Part shown: positions 28,454 to 39,013 of the stretch, one piece after another
How positions within the stretch are numbered: position 1 is the first letter of the stretch
How the letters are laid out: each line of letters starts with the position of its first letter
DNA from: Ceratodon purpureus
Lineage: Eukaryota > Streptophyta > Bryopsida > Pseudoditrichales > Ditrichaceae
Length of the DNA: 64,000 nucleotides
Assembly (NCBI GenBank): GCA_014871385.1
Contig: CM026433.1
Coordinates: 10,915,433-10,979,432 of the forward strand
Direction of reading: 5' to 3'
The notes under the pieces: model-generated
Seen by the model: the letters and a program-made list of their open reading frames with translations, nothing else
Database searches by the model: none
Told to the model about the DNA's origin: nothing
Made by a program: the position numbers and the translations under genes

Positions 28454-30561
28454 ACAATCAAGATGGGTTGTTACTCCGCTTCGAGTGGTTCGAGTTCTCT
28501 TCGTTTGTTCCACTATCCCCGCGCATCAGCCTTGTAAAATTACACCCATAACTGTACATATGAATCTTCGGAGTGGGCGACAGGCTTCATTTCTGAAGTG
28601 CCAGTACTACACTGAGCATGCAGACAGATCTCGATGGCTTCAAAAGTTACATCGTCATCGGCTTAAGGATTGTTAATCGGTTGTACAACGACAGGGTATG
28701 TTTTTTCAAGGATCAAATTGCTTTCGATACATTTGCTGCTTCAATGGCGGCTCTTGACCAAGGCAACGAGATTCAAGAACTAGACCATTTCGGTTATAAT
28801 GATCAGGCTTTATTAGACTCTGAGTGCATGAAGTTCCTAGTTGCATGTGAGGAGGCCATCGTTAGCGGTCTTGCAGAATTTTTGACCTAGTAAGATGATG
28901 CTCAAAAACATTTAGCTTCTGTCGTAGGGACATCACATCTAAGCAAGTTTTGAAATTTATTCGATGAGGGCCCAAACACAGCGATCTTTTAACATTTTGT
29001 ATTTCTGGTACATAAAGGAGAATTAATTCATGTGATCATGCATTATCCTAGCGAAACTATTGTGCTTATGGGCTACACATCGCTCAGATGTATGCAAACT
29101 AGTGCACAGTGCAACAATGATGTCATTGATATATCCACATGCTTGTCTTGGAAAAGGAGGCGTACAAAGTTTAGCAGAGGCGGAGGTAACCTCATCTAAA
29201 ATTGTCCAGCATTTACTGGAGAAATTCTTTTTACCATGTGGAAAGTACTGCGGAACTGCATTGAAAGCACATCGCTGCTGTAGAGAACGGAGGCTTGATC
29301 TCAATAAACCAAGTCTAGCCGAAAGAATTGAAATACTACCTCGCACACGGAGATCTATCCTGAGAGATTATGATTTCATGAATACTTTCATCGGTATCCT
29401 TCAACACCTGCAACATCAAGAATCATTCCTCAGCATTTTGCTAGCCCTATGACAGCGTTTCTCTACCAGCTCCTCGAACCAGTTGCATACAAAACTAGAA
29501 TAGATGAAACCCACCTTCTCCATTTTCAGGTCAATTCGCAGATCAGGCCAGCTAGTGAAACAATTGCAGCATGGACAACGCCATGCTGACTTCTTCTCAT
29601 TGATCTCCAGAAAGCTGTCATAATCAAAACACTATTGCAGAACAAATGTCACAAGGTTTGGATATACATTAGAATAAGATTCATAACATTGAACCTGCAC
29701 ACATCAGACATTCCACAGTCTCTGTAGGCATCTCAATTCTATTTTCCCTGTACGATCACTTCGTTTCCACTTTGTAGGAAAAAGCTTGAAATATTTCATC
29801 AAAAAAGCAAGTGTCCTGTTCTGGATTCCACTAACTAATTGTGTTGCAGGTCTTGGATGTCTCCACCTAAGACTGGAGAACGGAATGGAGGAGAAGGACA
29901 AGTTCCAGCAAAAAAACAACCCTGCTCATCCGTAGGATGACATGGGCATGATAGTGCAAACAATCTGTCGTCTGACTGATCAGACACATAATGCAAAAGG
30001 TGTTACTCATACCATAAGTACAGACTTCTTTTCAAAAAGAGTGTTTAGAAAGCGCTTACCTATTGAAAGCATATTGCAGACTAACCAACTAGTACTCGTC
30101 ATCTACGCCTCCAAATATCATGAAAAACCTAGGACAAGCTGTGGATATTGTAGCTCCTGATCCAAGTGTTCATGATCAAAATCTAAAACTCTCTTGATCA
30201 TTTGAGAAGGCTATCTATCAACTCCAAAATGATACCTCCTACCACCTGCTTATGTCCAGCAGAGCTCCAGTTCGTTTGCCAAAGCATAACCCAACTAGAA
30301 CTATCGAGCCTCAAATTGGACAACTGCAAGATCAACAGCAACGGATTCTTATTCTCAGAATTATATTTAAGAAATATGAGGTAATGATGATACTGCTGAA
30401 GCTTGTAATGATCTCTTGCCACTTAGCCTACAGTGCCTATTAATAAAGAAAATGAAAAGCAATGCTGGAAATCACATGAAAATGTGCAAAATGCTCTTAA
30501 ACTTTGAGAAGGAACAAAGACATTGACAATTATAAGAAACCAAATTGACCATGTATCTGAG
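28454..30561. other. Intergenic region between the membrane protein and RPB12
   Basis: Contains the 3' region of the 27899 gene and the expected, but not located, last exon of minus-strand RPB12. Two plus-strand frames (28618-28890, 90 aa; 29060-29452, 130 aa) have no recognisable motif. The first could be a small ORF in the 3'UTR. Confidence 0.4.
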
Positions 30562-30584
30562 TTAGTCAAGAGAACGAAACTTAC

Positions 30585-31152
30585 TGCGTCTGGTCCTCTT
30601 CTTGTAAAGAATGCGGTACCCACACTCCCGACACTGGATCACATCTCCAGGCTTCAAGGTGTTGTCTGCTCCACAGTCTGAGAAAACAGAAACAAAAGAT
30701 CGTTCACACGCAACCAAAACGCTTAAAACCATTATAAAATTCCCAAAATGTCAACCCTAACTCTCGAACAGGCTAAACTTACAACAGACCAGCATCCAAG
30801 ACTGCCCAAAACAACCCAAAAATAAAAGCACAAGCTCCTCCAGCTTTCGTGATACTCGAAACACAAAACCAATCACCGAATTCCATCAAAGCCAGAGGAA
30901 ATACACACCAGTCAATGACACTCTACAAACCTCGATTCAGCTCAGAACGCAATTGAGAATGGCCACTACGACAAATTCCAATCCAGGGACAACAATCCCC
31001 GAAGTGTTCAAATCCAAGTTCAAATCACAACACACTCTGTCTACTCAAACACACAGTTAGTCCAGCAAAAGGTAAAGAGAAGGACAAGGAGACTGACCTC
31101 CGCAGAGATAAGTCACAGGCTCAGGAGGCGGTATGGACATTCCTCCATCCAT
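30585..31152 (-). CDS. RPB12: RNA polymerase subunit RPB12 (RPABC4), 5' two exons
   Basis: Small zinc-ribbon subunit shared by RNA polymerases I, II and III. Exon 1 is 31152-31098 and exon 2 is 30677-30585 (acceptor TTTCTCAG, donor GTAAGT). They encode MDGGMSIPPPEPVTYLCG, then DCGADNTLKPGDVIQCRECG and YRILYKKRTRR. The four zinc cysteines are at about 17, 20, 34 and 37. The family normally ends about seven residues later in VQYEAR, and the phase-1 junction at 30585 predicts a very short final exon. I could not find it downstream on the minus strand as far as about 28900. Reading through the donor would add seven unrelated residues and stop at 30562. The gene is probably functional, with a tiny distal exon or an altered C-terminus. 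Confidence 0.88.
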
Positions 31153-32420
31153 GGTTACCAAGCACAATCTTAACCTGCAGGCAAACACTTTGTCCGCTCT
31201 CGTAGAAACTACACAGTCACACGAGAGAGATGATCAAAATGAACTAAACTCCCACGCCTGAGCTTCTCCGAGGCTTTCCAACTCCTCAGCGAACAAGCAT
31301 TGGGAGCTTGAGCGAACCCACATAAACCCCCAAAACCTGGAACCCCTAACCCTAGTTGTGATTCGAGATTCTGTACTCGGAGTGGGTTTGTGAACCTGCT
31401 CATTTACACCGATTTGGATAGGCTCTGTACCACTTGCAATGTAGGTTCTACAGTCAGAAGGAGATTTAGGCTTGCGACATTGGATGTGATTGTTCATCAT
31501 TGTGGCAAGTGGTGTCTGTTGAGTGTCTATTTCTTATAAGAAAACTCATGTATGTATGATTCTTTGTGCAGAGGTTTATCAGATTTTTCGATATCACTTT
31601 ATTGCATTCTGTTGTTTTAGATCTTCTGATTAGCAATCCTTGACATACAATCTTGGTGTTCGGAACTTGTAGCGGATGTGTTGGGAGTTGAAGTATTCAG
31701 ACAGAGAGTTGCAGGGAACATCCTCGTAGGAGCTACAGTCAATTCACTAATCGTGATGGATTGGTGATCAGCCAACCTCTAATTTTCTGGTACTCAGTTT
31801 TCAAGCACAAATGCAAGTGTAGGCTGCTTGGTGGTTAATTACTTGCCTGCTTTTTGTGGACTCGATACTACTCCACAAAGATCTCTTTGATACAAATTGT
31901 GTTTGAACTCTGATGAACAGCCTAGTCGCATTGTCAACAAAAGTTCACATTCTCCATGCTAGATGCAAGGGCAAATATTAATCTGATTTTTGTAACTCAT
32001 ATGTGCGTTGATGCTTGCAGTGCATTGCGTAAATTCATGGTAGACTAAGTTCAAGTCACTCCAGCTTCTACGAAAGTATTGTAGCCCACAGTGCGTCGTT
32101 TGCACACCAATTATATTATTCTGCGCCGATGGATACAAGGGTTACAGACGGGAATTTCTTTTGAAGCACAATTTTCTTACAAAGCACAGATGAGCTACAT
32201 ACATTGAGTATCAAGTGCTCTGAATGTACCCTTTGACAGTACTGTATCTTACATAGTATTGAAACTAGAAACTAGAAACAAAACCATCATATGTACTACA
32301 GTTGAGGTAGCCAAAGCACATGTGTTTAATTTTGGATTACCCAACTACCAATATTTCACACAGACCCAGAAGTGGAAACGCCCTTGACAGATGGACCAGG
32401 GTCGCAGTAACCTTTGCTAT
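31153..32420. other. RPB12 upstream region and CKX copy B 3' region
   Basis: No gene is recognised. The right part should contain the 3'UTR of CKX copy B and the left part the RPB12 leader and promoter. Frames at 31209-31500 (-) lie in the RPB12 leader and have no motif. Confidence 0.45.
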
Positions 32421-34523
32421 TTAGTTCTTGACCATACGAATGTACTTGTTGATGTGGGATCCAGAGCGGAAGAGGTTCTGTCCAGGTGCAAGAATGGCCT
32501 CCGGGTCGAACGTCTGCTTGTTCTGCACGAAGCTCTCCCACTTGGAGCCAAAGTGACGCCTCCACTGGGTAATATCCGAGTGCTTGGGCAGGTACTGCTT
32601 GCATCCCAGCTGCTGGGCGATGCGGAGAATGCTGCCGTTGTCGGCCAACATCTTGGTAAGCGCTGCGCCTTCGGGCGCCTTGTTGCTCAAGAAGGACACC
32701 ATGTAGAAGACCTCATCAGAGCCTTCGGGGACCGCAACAGACATCCTCCTGTCCCACCTGTAATGTACAAATCCCAAGTTAATCCATTTACAGCAAAAAT
32801 TTGTCCCCAGGACATAGTTCCTAGCATGTGTACTAAAACATTTTATAAAAATTAACATTAGACACAAAATGCTTCAAGTGGAATAAATTTAGTTCTAAGA
32901 TATGCAGTTACATCATAACAAAGTATTTTTAGTTCATGATAACTTCAGTACTTGTGTCCGAATCAGTCAACATGGGAGCTTACTTGGATTTGTTCATGGG
33001 GTAGACAAGGGTGGGGCCGTTAAATTCAGTCGACCCAAGGCGCTTGAACACAAGCTTGTCAAATTGCTCAATTGCGGAGGCAGGAACAAAGATGCTAAGC
33101 AACGGGTGTGGCATCGTCCAGTGGCAAGCGTGTGCCATCGTCCAGTGGCAAGCGTTTGGCATAGTCCACTCTGTTGCCAACATGTCCCCGGATGCCGTCG
33201 CCTTGAGTCCCATCTCAGTCTCGTGCACGCGGTCGAGAAACTTGAAGTAGGCGGTGTCGGTCTTGAACATCAGATCGCGGTCGAAGCTCAGGGGCGCCAA
33301 CATGGCCTCCACAGTCTCGTCAACAGACTCGAGGTCAGCAACGAAGTATGCCTTGGTCACCTCCAAGCAGTACATGACGGAGCCGGCGGTGGTGGGGATC
33401 ATCGCTTTGTTGATGTCGCTGCGGACGAACGGAACTGAGCCCCACCCGTTGACGGCGTTCTCGTTGTTCATCACCACGAACCCCTCCACGTAGTCGAATG
33501 CCTGGCTGGAGCTGATGAGCAGCTCCTGGTCGGCCTTGAACGTGGCGAAGTCGGTGTACATGGCGCGCATCCAGCGGACGCGCTGGGGTGCTGTCTCCAG
33601 CACGATGCGTGCCCTCGTGATGATGCCGAATTGCCCGAGCCCTCCCAACACTGCGAAGAAGAGCTCCGAGTTCTTGGTGGCCGAGCATTCCACCACCTCG
33701 CCCTTGCCGGTGACGACCTCGAGTTGCATGACGTTGCTGACTTGGGCACCATGACGGAACGTCTGTCCGCTCACACCAGCGTTCGACAATGTGCCACCGA
33801 CGGTGAGGTAGAGGTAGTCAGTCCATGACTTGGGCGCTAGCCCGTACTCAAGCGACGTCTTCAACACGTCGACCCACATCTCTCCGCCCATCGCCTCCAC
33901 GAATGGCACGCCGTTGGAAGCAGCGTCGCCAAGTGGTGCGACCTTGATCCCCTTCAAACTCGTCATCTCGACGATGATACCATTCTGTGCCTGCCATCAG
34001 AAAACAATTCCATGTGCATCAACTTAGTCCACAGAGTAAACTCTTGAATTCTAAATCTTAGGTACAACTGCCCTCTCAGATGATATACATCAACATATCG
34101 ACTTCGACATTCCTTCATTCACTGTTCGCATGATATCCAGGCAGGAGTCATGTAAATATGTTGCGATGTGCTGTTGATTCTACGGAGGTCACTTAGTGAA
34201 GCATTTGACCGCATCTGTACCTGAGATCGGCCGCGGATGTTGTGACCCAAACCGCGAGCAGCGACGGTGAGGTCAGAGTCGGAGCTAGCAACAGCTCGGA
34301 CAATGGTGGCAATATCCTCCACCGACGACGGGTACACCACTCCAGCCGACACAATGTCAGGGTTGGCACTGCAAGCCGTGGTGTCGTCAAAAGTGAGCAT
34401 GCCCTTCAACTTGAGCGACGCCAAGGTGTTGCGATCGGGTGCAGATATCGGAGCAGCAGCAGCGGACGCGATCAGGCATCCCACCAGGGCCAGCGCCATG
34501 AACATCCGGCTAGACCCCATCAT
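32421..34523 (-). CDS. CKX: Cytokinin oxidase/dehydrogenase, copy B (three exons)
   Basis: Complete CKX gene of 548 aa. Exons: 34523-34221, 33990-32984, 32757-32421, all GT-AG. The N-terminus MMGSSRMFMALALVGCLIAS is a clear secretory signal, so the product is probably secretory or apoplastic. The flavin-linking histidine is in GLGHNIRG (about residue 94). The usual GHS is GHN here, but the histidine is kept. KSWTDYLYLTVGG (Asp about 159), [29 protein letters not shown] and LAPGQNLF are present. Exon 2 corresponds to four exons of copy A, so three consecutive introns differ between them. A 24-bp in-frame duplication at 33110-33157 repeats ACHWTM(P/A)H near residues 430-450. It lies in inverted orientation to copy C at 58415-60476. 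Confidence 0.95.
33110..33168 (-). repeat. 24-bp in-frame micro-duplication inside CKX copy B
   Basis: Two 24-bp units (33110-33133, 33134-33157) and part of a third give repeated CHWTM-H motifs in the protein. Copy C has the motif once and copy A has none, so it is an expansion specific to copy B. It keeps the frame. Confidence 0.85.
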
Positions 34524-35308
34524 GAATGTCTGACTAGTCGAAAGGGATTGATCGATCTGTCTAGGATCGGATGTTTTGAAGCAGATCGGTGAGTATGGTA
34601 CTACTGATTGCGAGAGCTAGATGATGAGATATTTGTACTTGGCAGGGAGTCTGCTTCTGGACAGCTCTGTTGCGATGTTGCTGATCAAGTGGGTATTGAA
34701 GTGTAATTGCGGAAAGGAGGATTTTTCTGCAGTGTCAAATGCAAAACGCATGTGTTTCTAATTTAGGAAAGCTCTGATCCGTTTTGAGGTGCATCCGTGC
34801 TGTTTTTGAACAAAGACTGGTTTACCCTTCTTGGTGATGTGAGTATAGATCAGTGAGGGTAACTCTTCCCGGAGATTTCCTCTCTGTGGTTTGTAATCTA
34901 CTTTTGCAATGGAATTCCTTGCTTCAAAAAAAAAAAAAAAAAAAACAAAAGAATAGATTAGTGAGTACATATCTGTGTTGGAGTAAATTGGGGTCCAGGA
35001 TTCTAGAGAATGAATTTAAATCTTATTTTTCCTACTAAGTTAGAGGACTTTTCTTTATCGAGGAAGTGATGGTCTTCACCAAATCACGAGGTGCCTTGTC
35101 CTACTGATCGCATTAATTTTAAAATTACATAGAGAATGAGATCGATAGTGCAGCCCCAGCTCCCAAGTATGCGCTCGGTAACAACGGTGCAAAGGGCGTG
35201 ACGACCCTGGACTCCAAATATGCGAAGTGAGGAGCACGTGTGTGATGAGCTCGGTTCCAGATACATTCACCATACGTTCATCAGGTTGAAGGACGTCGGT
35301 CACGTTAA
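34524..35308. promoter_or_regulatory. CKX copy B promoter region and spacer
   Basis: Contains the upstream region of copy B on the minus strand. At 34755-34729 (minus) is a 27-bp block, ACACATGCGTTTTGCATTTG followed by ACACTGC, that recurs with two mismatches upstream of copy C at 58199-58225. It lies about 205-232 bp before the ATG here and about 190-216 bp before it in copy C. The DNA around it is poorly conserved between the two promoters. An A tract at 34927-34944 is unremarkable. Confidence 0.55.
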
Positions 35309-35681
35309 CCCTTAAACGTCATTTTGGGTCCTGGGACTCTGGGGGCCTGGAGGGCAGCCCAAAATTGGATCACGGCATCTTTTGTACTTGACATCATGAA
35401 TAGTACATTATTCGAACTTGGACATCATGAATGATTCAATCAATGATGAGCTTGCAACCTCCTACAAGGTTATGTGCAACCCCAATCTTCCTACCATGAT
35501 CCCTTTAAAGCACACTCGCTCATACAAATTGTGAATTAAATTGTAAAATTCCATTTTGTGAATGCATCATATAAAGGTGATTAGAATGATATTAAAAAAT
35601 AAGTGAAAAGTTGAATACAGGAAGAGCTACAAAGAAGATTCTGTAGAAATCCAGGCTATAGGGCGGGGTTGACGTTAAGGG
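35309..35681. mobile_element. 373-bp TTAA-flanked miniature element (piggyBac-like ends)
   Basis: Begins CCCTTAAACGTCA and ends TGACGTTAAGGG, giving a terminal inverted repeat CCCTTAA(A)CGTCA. TTAA flanks both sides (35305-35308, 35682-35685). It has no coding capacity. It has the same target and terminal logic as the 851-bp and 569-bp elements but a distinct interior. Confidence 0.7.
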
Positions 35682-35685
35682 TTAA

Positions 35686-36247
35686 TGTCTTCTTATATGA
35701 TGAAGTGCATTTTATTGCATTGACTGTGATCCAATAGAGTCACAGAGGCACAAAAGTATATGTACTCAACGTGGTTCACACATGGAGCCTCTCCAATCGT
35801 GTTTTCACTGGTGGAAACAGCCGCTAACTACACGATAGTATTACACCAAAAAACATGTATGGTGTTCATTCAGAATTAGCCTTGTTTCTTGATTGGCCGA
35901 GATTCAGTTTTGGTGTAATTGTGGGGTTCAAGCACTGAAGCTTGCCCAAGGTTTGCGTCTACAGTCGCTGGCCAATAGGAAGAGAAGATATATATATGGT
36001 ACATGGGCTTTAACCCTTTTGCCCTCGCCATTAGTGAACCCGTCGTAACTTGGAGGTAATTTAAAAAAGCGAATCCGGTTGGCCAACCAATCACCAGCCA
36101 ATTCGTAGGAAACAAGTGAATATTGTGGAGAAACTGGTGGTAGAATGTGGGTTCTCAGCCTAGGCCGTTGGACGTGCTGTTGCTATCTATGGTGATGCAC
36201 ATATCCTACAAGCATTGATCAGAGAATGTTATTCCTTGAGTACAAAA
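35686..36247. other. Spacer
   Basis: No gene is recognised. A 79-codon minus-strand frame at 35876-36115 has no motif. Confidence 0.4.
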
Positions 36248-36993
36248 GGGGGGGGAGCACAATAAAGTGTACCACAAAGTGCAACATGTGATCACTAAGT
36301 AGTAAGAAGTGAAAATGAAGTGTGCTGTTTTTTAAAGCTCAAAGCTGATTTTGAGCATTTTGGTGTAGTTTTTGAGCATTTTAGTCACTTTCTAGGGTGT
36401 CGTGAAGTATCTTACACAGATCTTTATAAAAAGAATGTCCTCAATTGAAACTTAATTTGACCACTAGTTTTAAATCATGAAAATGAACTTTTTTGAAGTC
36501 TTAATTTCTTCATTTGGTGGCCTCTATTGTCTTTAGAGGATGTTTTTTTCAATTTAAAAAACAATGTCCGGTGCAAAAAAACCCCCAAAAAGTTTCGCGG
36601 AAAACAGTGCTTCAAAAATGTCCTTGAAATACTTCTCGTCCATCCAAACTTTCATTTGAAGTGGTCATTGTCATTTCTACAACCGCAATTCACAAACGGA
36701 GGTCCCCGTGGAATCAAAAGTGATTTCCGACAACATTTGACACTTGTTCTTATCACTTTTTCAAATGACTGCATTTGCTTTGTCGGACTTTGAGGTTCTC
36801 GTACAGCATTGTAGAAAACGCGAATTCGTACCATATTCTCCTACACTTTAGATAATCAAGTCTATTTTCTATACCTAGACTTCTTCCCAACATACCAGCA
36901 ACCGAGATGCCACTATTTTATGTCTTTGCGATAGGGGCTGAAATTGGCAATGAGCGGAGCACTTTTTTGGTACACTTTATTGTGCTTCCCCCC
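36248..36993 (+). mobile_element. G-terminal miniature element, copy 1 (746 bp)
   Basis: Terminal inverted repeats read GGGGGGGAGCACAATAAAGT on the left and the complement of GGGGGGAAGCACAATAAAGT on the right, extending to about 27 bp. The interior includes two TTTTGAGCATTTT motifs. The flanks read ACAAAA before and AAAAACA after, consistent with a 3- to 5-bp A-rich target duplication. Homologous copies are at 37965-38704 and 53237-53977. Frames inside it are not protein-like. The superfamily is not assigned. Confidence 0.85.
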
Positions 36994-37964
36994 AAAAACA
37001 AGCACTCACTCTACTTATCTTACGCATCTGGATATTCAGCACAGAATGAATCAATTTGTTGACAGGACAGAATGAACCTCACGAGGCTCAACCAACATCA
37101 AAACCTAAACTTGCAGACATGGACCCGAGTATTACAACAAATATCATCAATGCACACCTCCGGGAAACCCTTCATCTACCGCAATTTAAAAAACCCTCAT
37201 CCACTACAATATACATCCATGATTCTTACATTTACATCAGGGGAGGTAGATCTGCGCATTCCAAAGTGGAACAAGGCCCACATCACAAGTCCACTTTTCT
37301 CACGGACTCAATTTGACCTGCCAGGTGTCCAATCACACCAAACAATATTCTATGTACACCATTTCCTCAAATCTCAGAATATGCTTGTTCTTGGTGTTGA
37401 TTCCGGTGTAGTTGACACTCATTTCTACTAGTGTTTGGTGTTGTGCTTAATTAAGTCAAGCAGCAAGAGAATCTTTCACTATTGCAAGAGAATCTATCAC
37501 CAACTTCTTGATCACTCAGACTAAAATGACACCACTAATTTTTGAAGAGCTCAACGGGCTTACTGAACAATGCTTGCTTCTCCAGGAGCAAATTATTTAG
37601 AGCTAGGCCATCTTTACACTAGAAACAATAAGTCGTTGTAAAATCAACTAAGATTCATGGCCCATTCTTGAGAAGACCAACTCTAAATTTGACGTCCTTT
37701 GGATATCTAGTGTAAAGTGAGAAGGGGCCTACAAACAATGTTCTAAAATTTTTAATACATTTTCCAATGTAGGGTTATGAAAAAATATTTAAAAAATGAA
37801 AACGGTTAGCTGTGAGAATTTTGGCCAAATAGTCCCCCGGATTTTTAGTTAGACCCACCTCAAAAAGGGGGCTGGCTAAAAATCCAGGGGTCTTAAAAAA
37901 TGTGCCTTTTTGTTGCCACCAAGGATAAAAGTGCTATCCATGTCATTTTCTCCTCATTTCGTCT
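36994..37964. other. Spacer between two G-terminal elements
   Basis: No gene is recognised. Overlapping plus-strand frames at 37056-37431 have no motif. A short inverted repeat around 37835-37890 (CCCCCGGATTTTTAG and CTAAAAATCCAGGGG) could form a hairpin. Confidence 0.45.
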
Positions 37965-38704
37965 GGGGGAGAGCACAATAAAGTGGACCACAAAGTGCAA
38001 TATGTGATCACTAAGAAGTGAATATGAAGTGTGCTGTTTTTTAAAGCTCAAAGTTGATTTTGAGCATTTTGGTGAAGTTTTTGAGCATTTTAGTCACTCT
38101 TTAGGGTGTCATAAGGTATCTTACACACATCTTCATAAAAAGAACATCCTCAATTGAAACTAAATTTGACCACTAGTTCTAAATCATGAAAATGAACTTT
38201 TCCAAAGTCTTGATTTCTTCATTTGATGCCCTCTATTGTCTTTAGAGGATGTTTTTTTCAATTTAAAAAACAATGTTCGGTGAAAAAAAACTCACAAAAA
38301 GTACCGCCGAAGTGATCCTCCTAAAAAATATCCCAGATATACTTCTCGTCCGTCCAAACTTCCGAACGAAGTGGGTGGTGCCCATTTCCACGACCACAAT
38401 TCACGAACTGAGGGCACCATCTGCTCGAAAGTGTTCTTTGACAAAGTTTGCACTCTTTTCTATCCACTTTTTCAAATGACTGCATTCACTTTGTCGCACT
38501 TTGAGGTACTCGTAGGGCATCGTAAACACCTTACCTTCTTATGTAAATTTCCAAGACTCAAGATGACCGAGTCTATTTTCTATATCCCATCCCGCTTTCA
38601 ACAAATCAAAAACTTATATGGCACTTTTCTTAGTGTTTACAACAATGGCTGAAATTGGCAATGAGCTAAGCACTTTTGTGGTCCACTTTATTGTGCTTCC
38701 CCCC
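37965..38704 (+). mobile_element. G-terminal miniature element, copy 2 (740 bp)
   Basis: Same family as 36248-36993 with ends GGGGGAGAGCACAATAAAGT and the complement of GGGGGGAAGCACAATAAAGT. CGTCT precedes the left end and follows the right end, a candidate target duplication. It is inserted in the same orientation as copy 1, with about 970 bp between them. No coding function. Confidence 0.85.
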
Positions 38705-38715
38705 GTCTTTTACAA

Positions 38716-39013
38716 TAGAAGCGCATTAGAATAAATGTGAGATATTTTTCAAGAAAAAATTTATAAAAATTTGATGTAGGTGAAATGCCCTATTGAAAAC
38801 ATCACATTTTCAAAATTTAGAGGGAGTACACCAAATTATGCTTAAAAATGGAAAGATCCTCCCACACTCCCACTTTCCATTTTTAAGCATAATTTGGTGT
38901 ACTCCCTCTAAATTTTGAAAATGTGGTGTTTTCAATGGGACATTTCACCTAATCCCGATTTCACAATTTTTTTTTCCTGAAGTGTAATTTTTGTATTATT
39001 AACTACGCTTCTA
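38716..39013. mobile_element. Foldback element with a 51-bp perfect hairpin
   Basis: The core arms, 38805-38855 and 38873-38923, are perfect reverse complements over 51 bp and are separated by a 17-base loop. The complementarity extends imperfectly outward to TAGAAGCG (38716) and CGCTTCTA (39013), with TA at each outer edge, so it may be a Tc1/mariner-type miniature element. The arms contain TACTCCCTCTAA-like sequence resembling Stowaway ends. A transcript would form a long near-perfect hairpin, the kind of structure that can feed small-RNA pathways. Confidence 0.75.

Noticed and set aside
29680-29710. Candidate RPB12 last exon after GTGTGCAG on the minus strand
   Set aside because: The phase from exon 2 gives a stop after four unrelated residues rather than VQYEAR.
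32391-33828. Long plus-strand frames (154 and 178 codons and others) opposite CKX copy B
   Set aside because: They are antisense shadows of GC-rich CKX exons. Mirror-image frames occur opposite copy C.
36527-36793. 88-codon frame inside a G-terminal element
   Set aside because: It is not kept in the other two copies, so it is not a transposase remnant.
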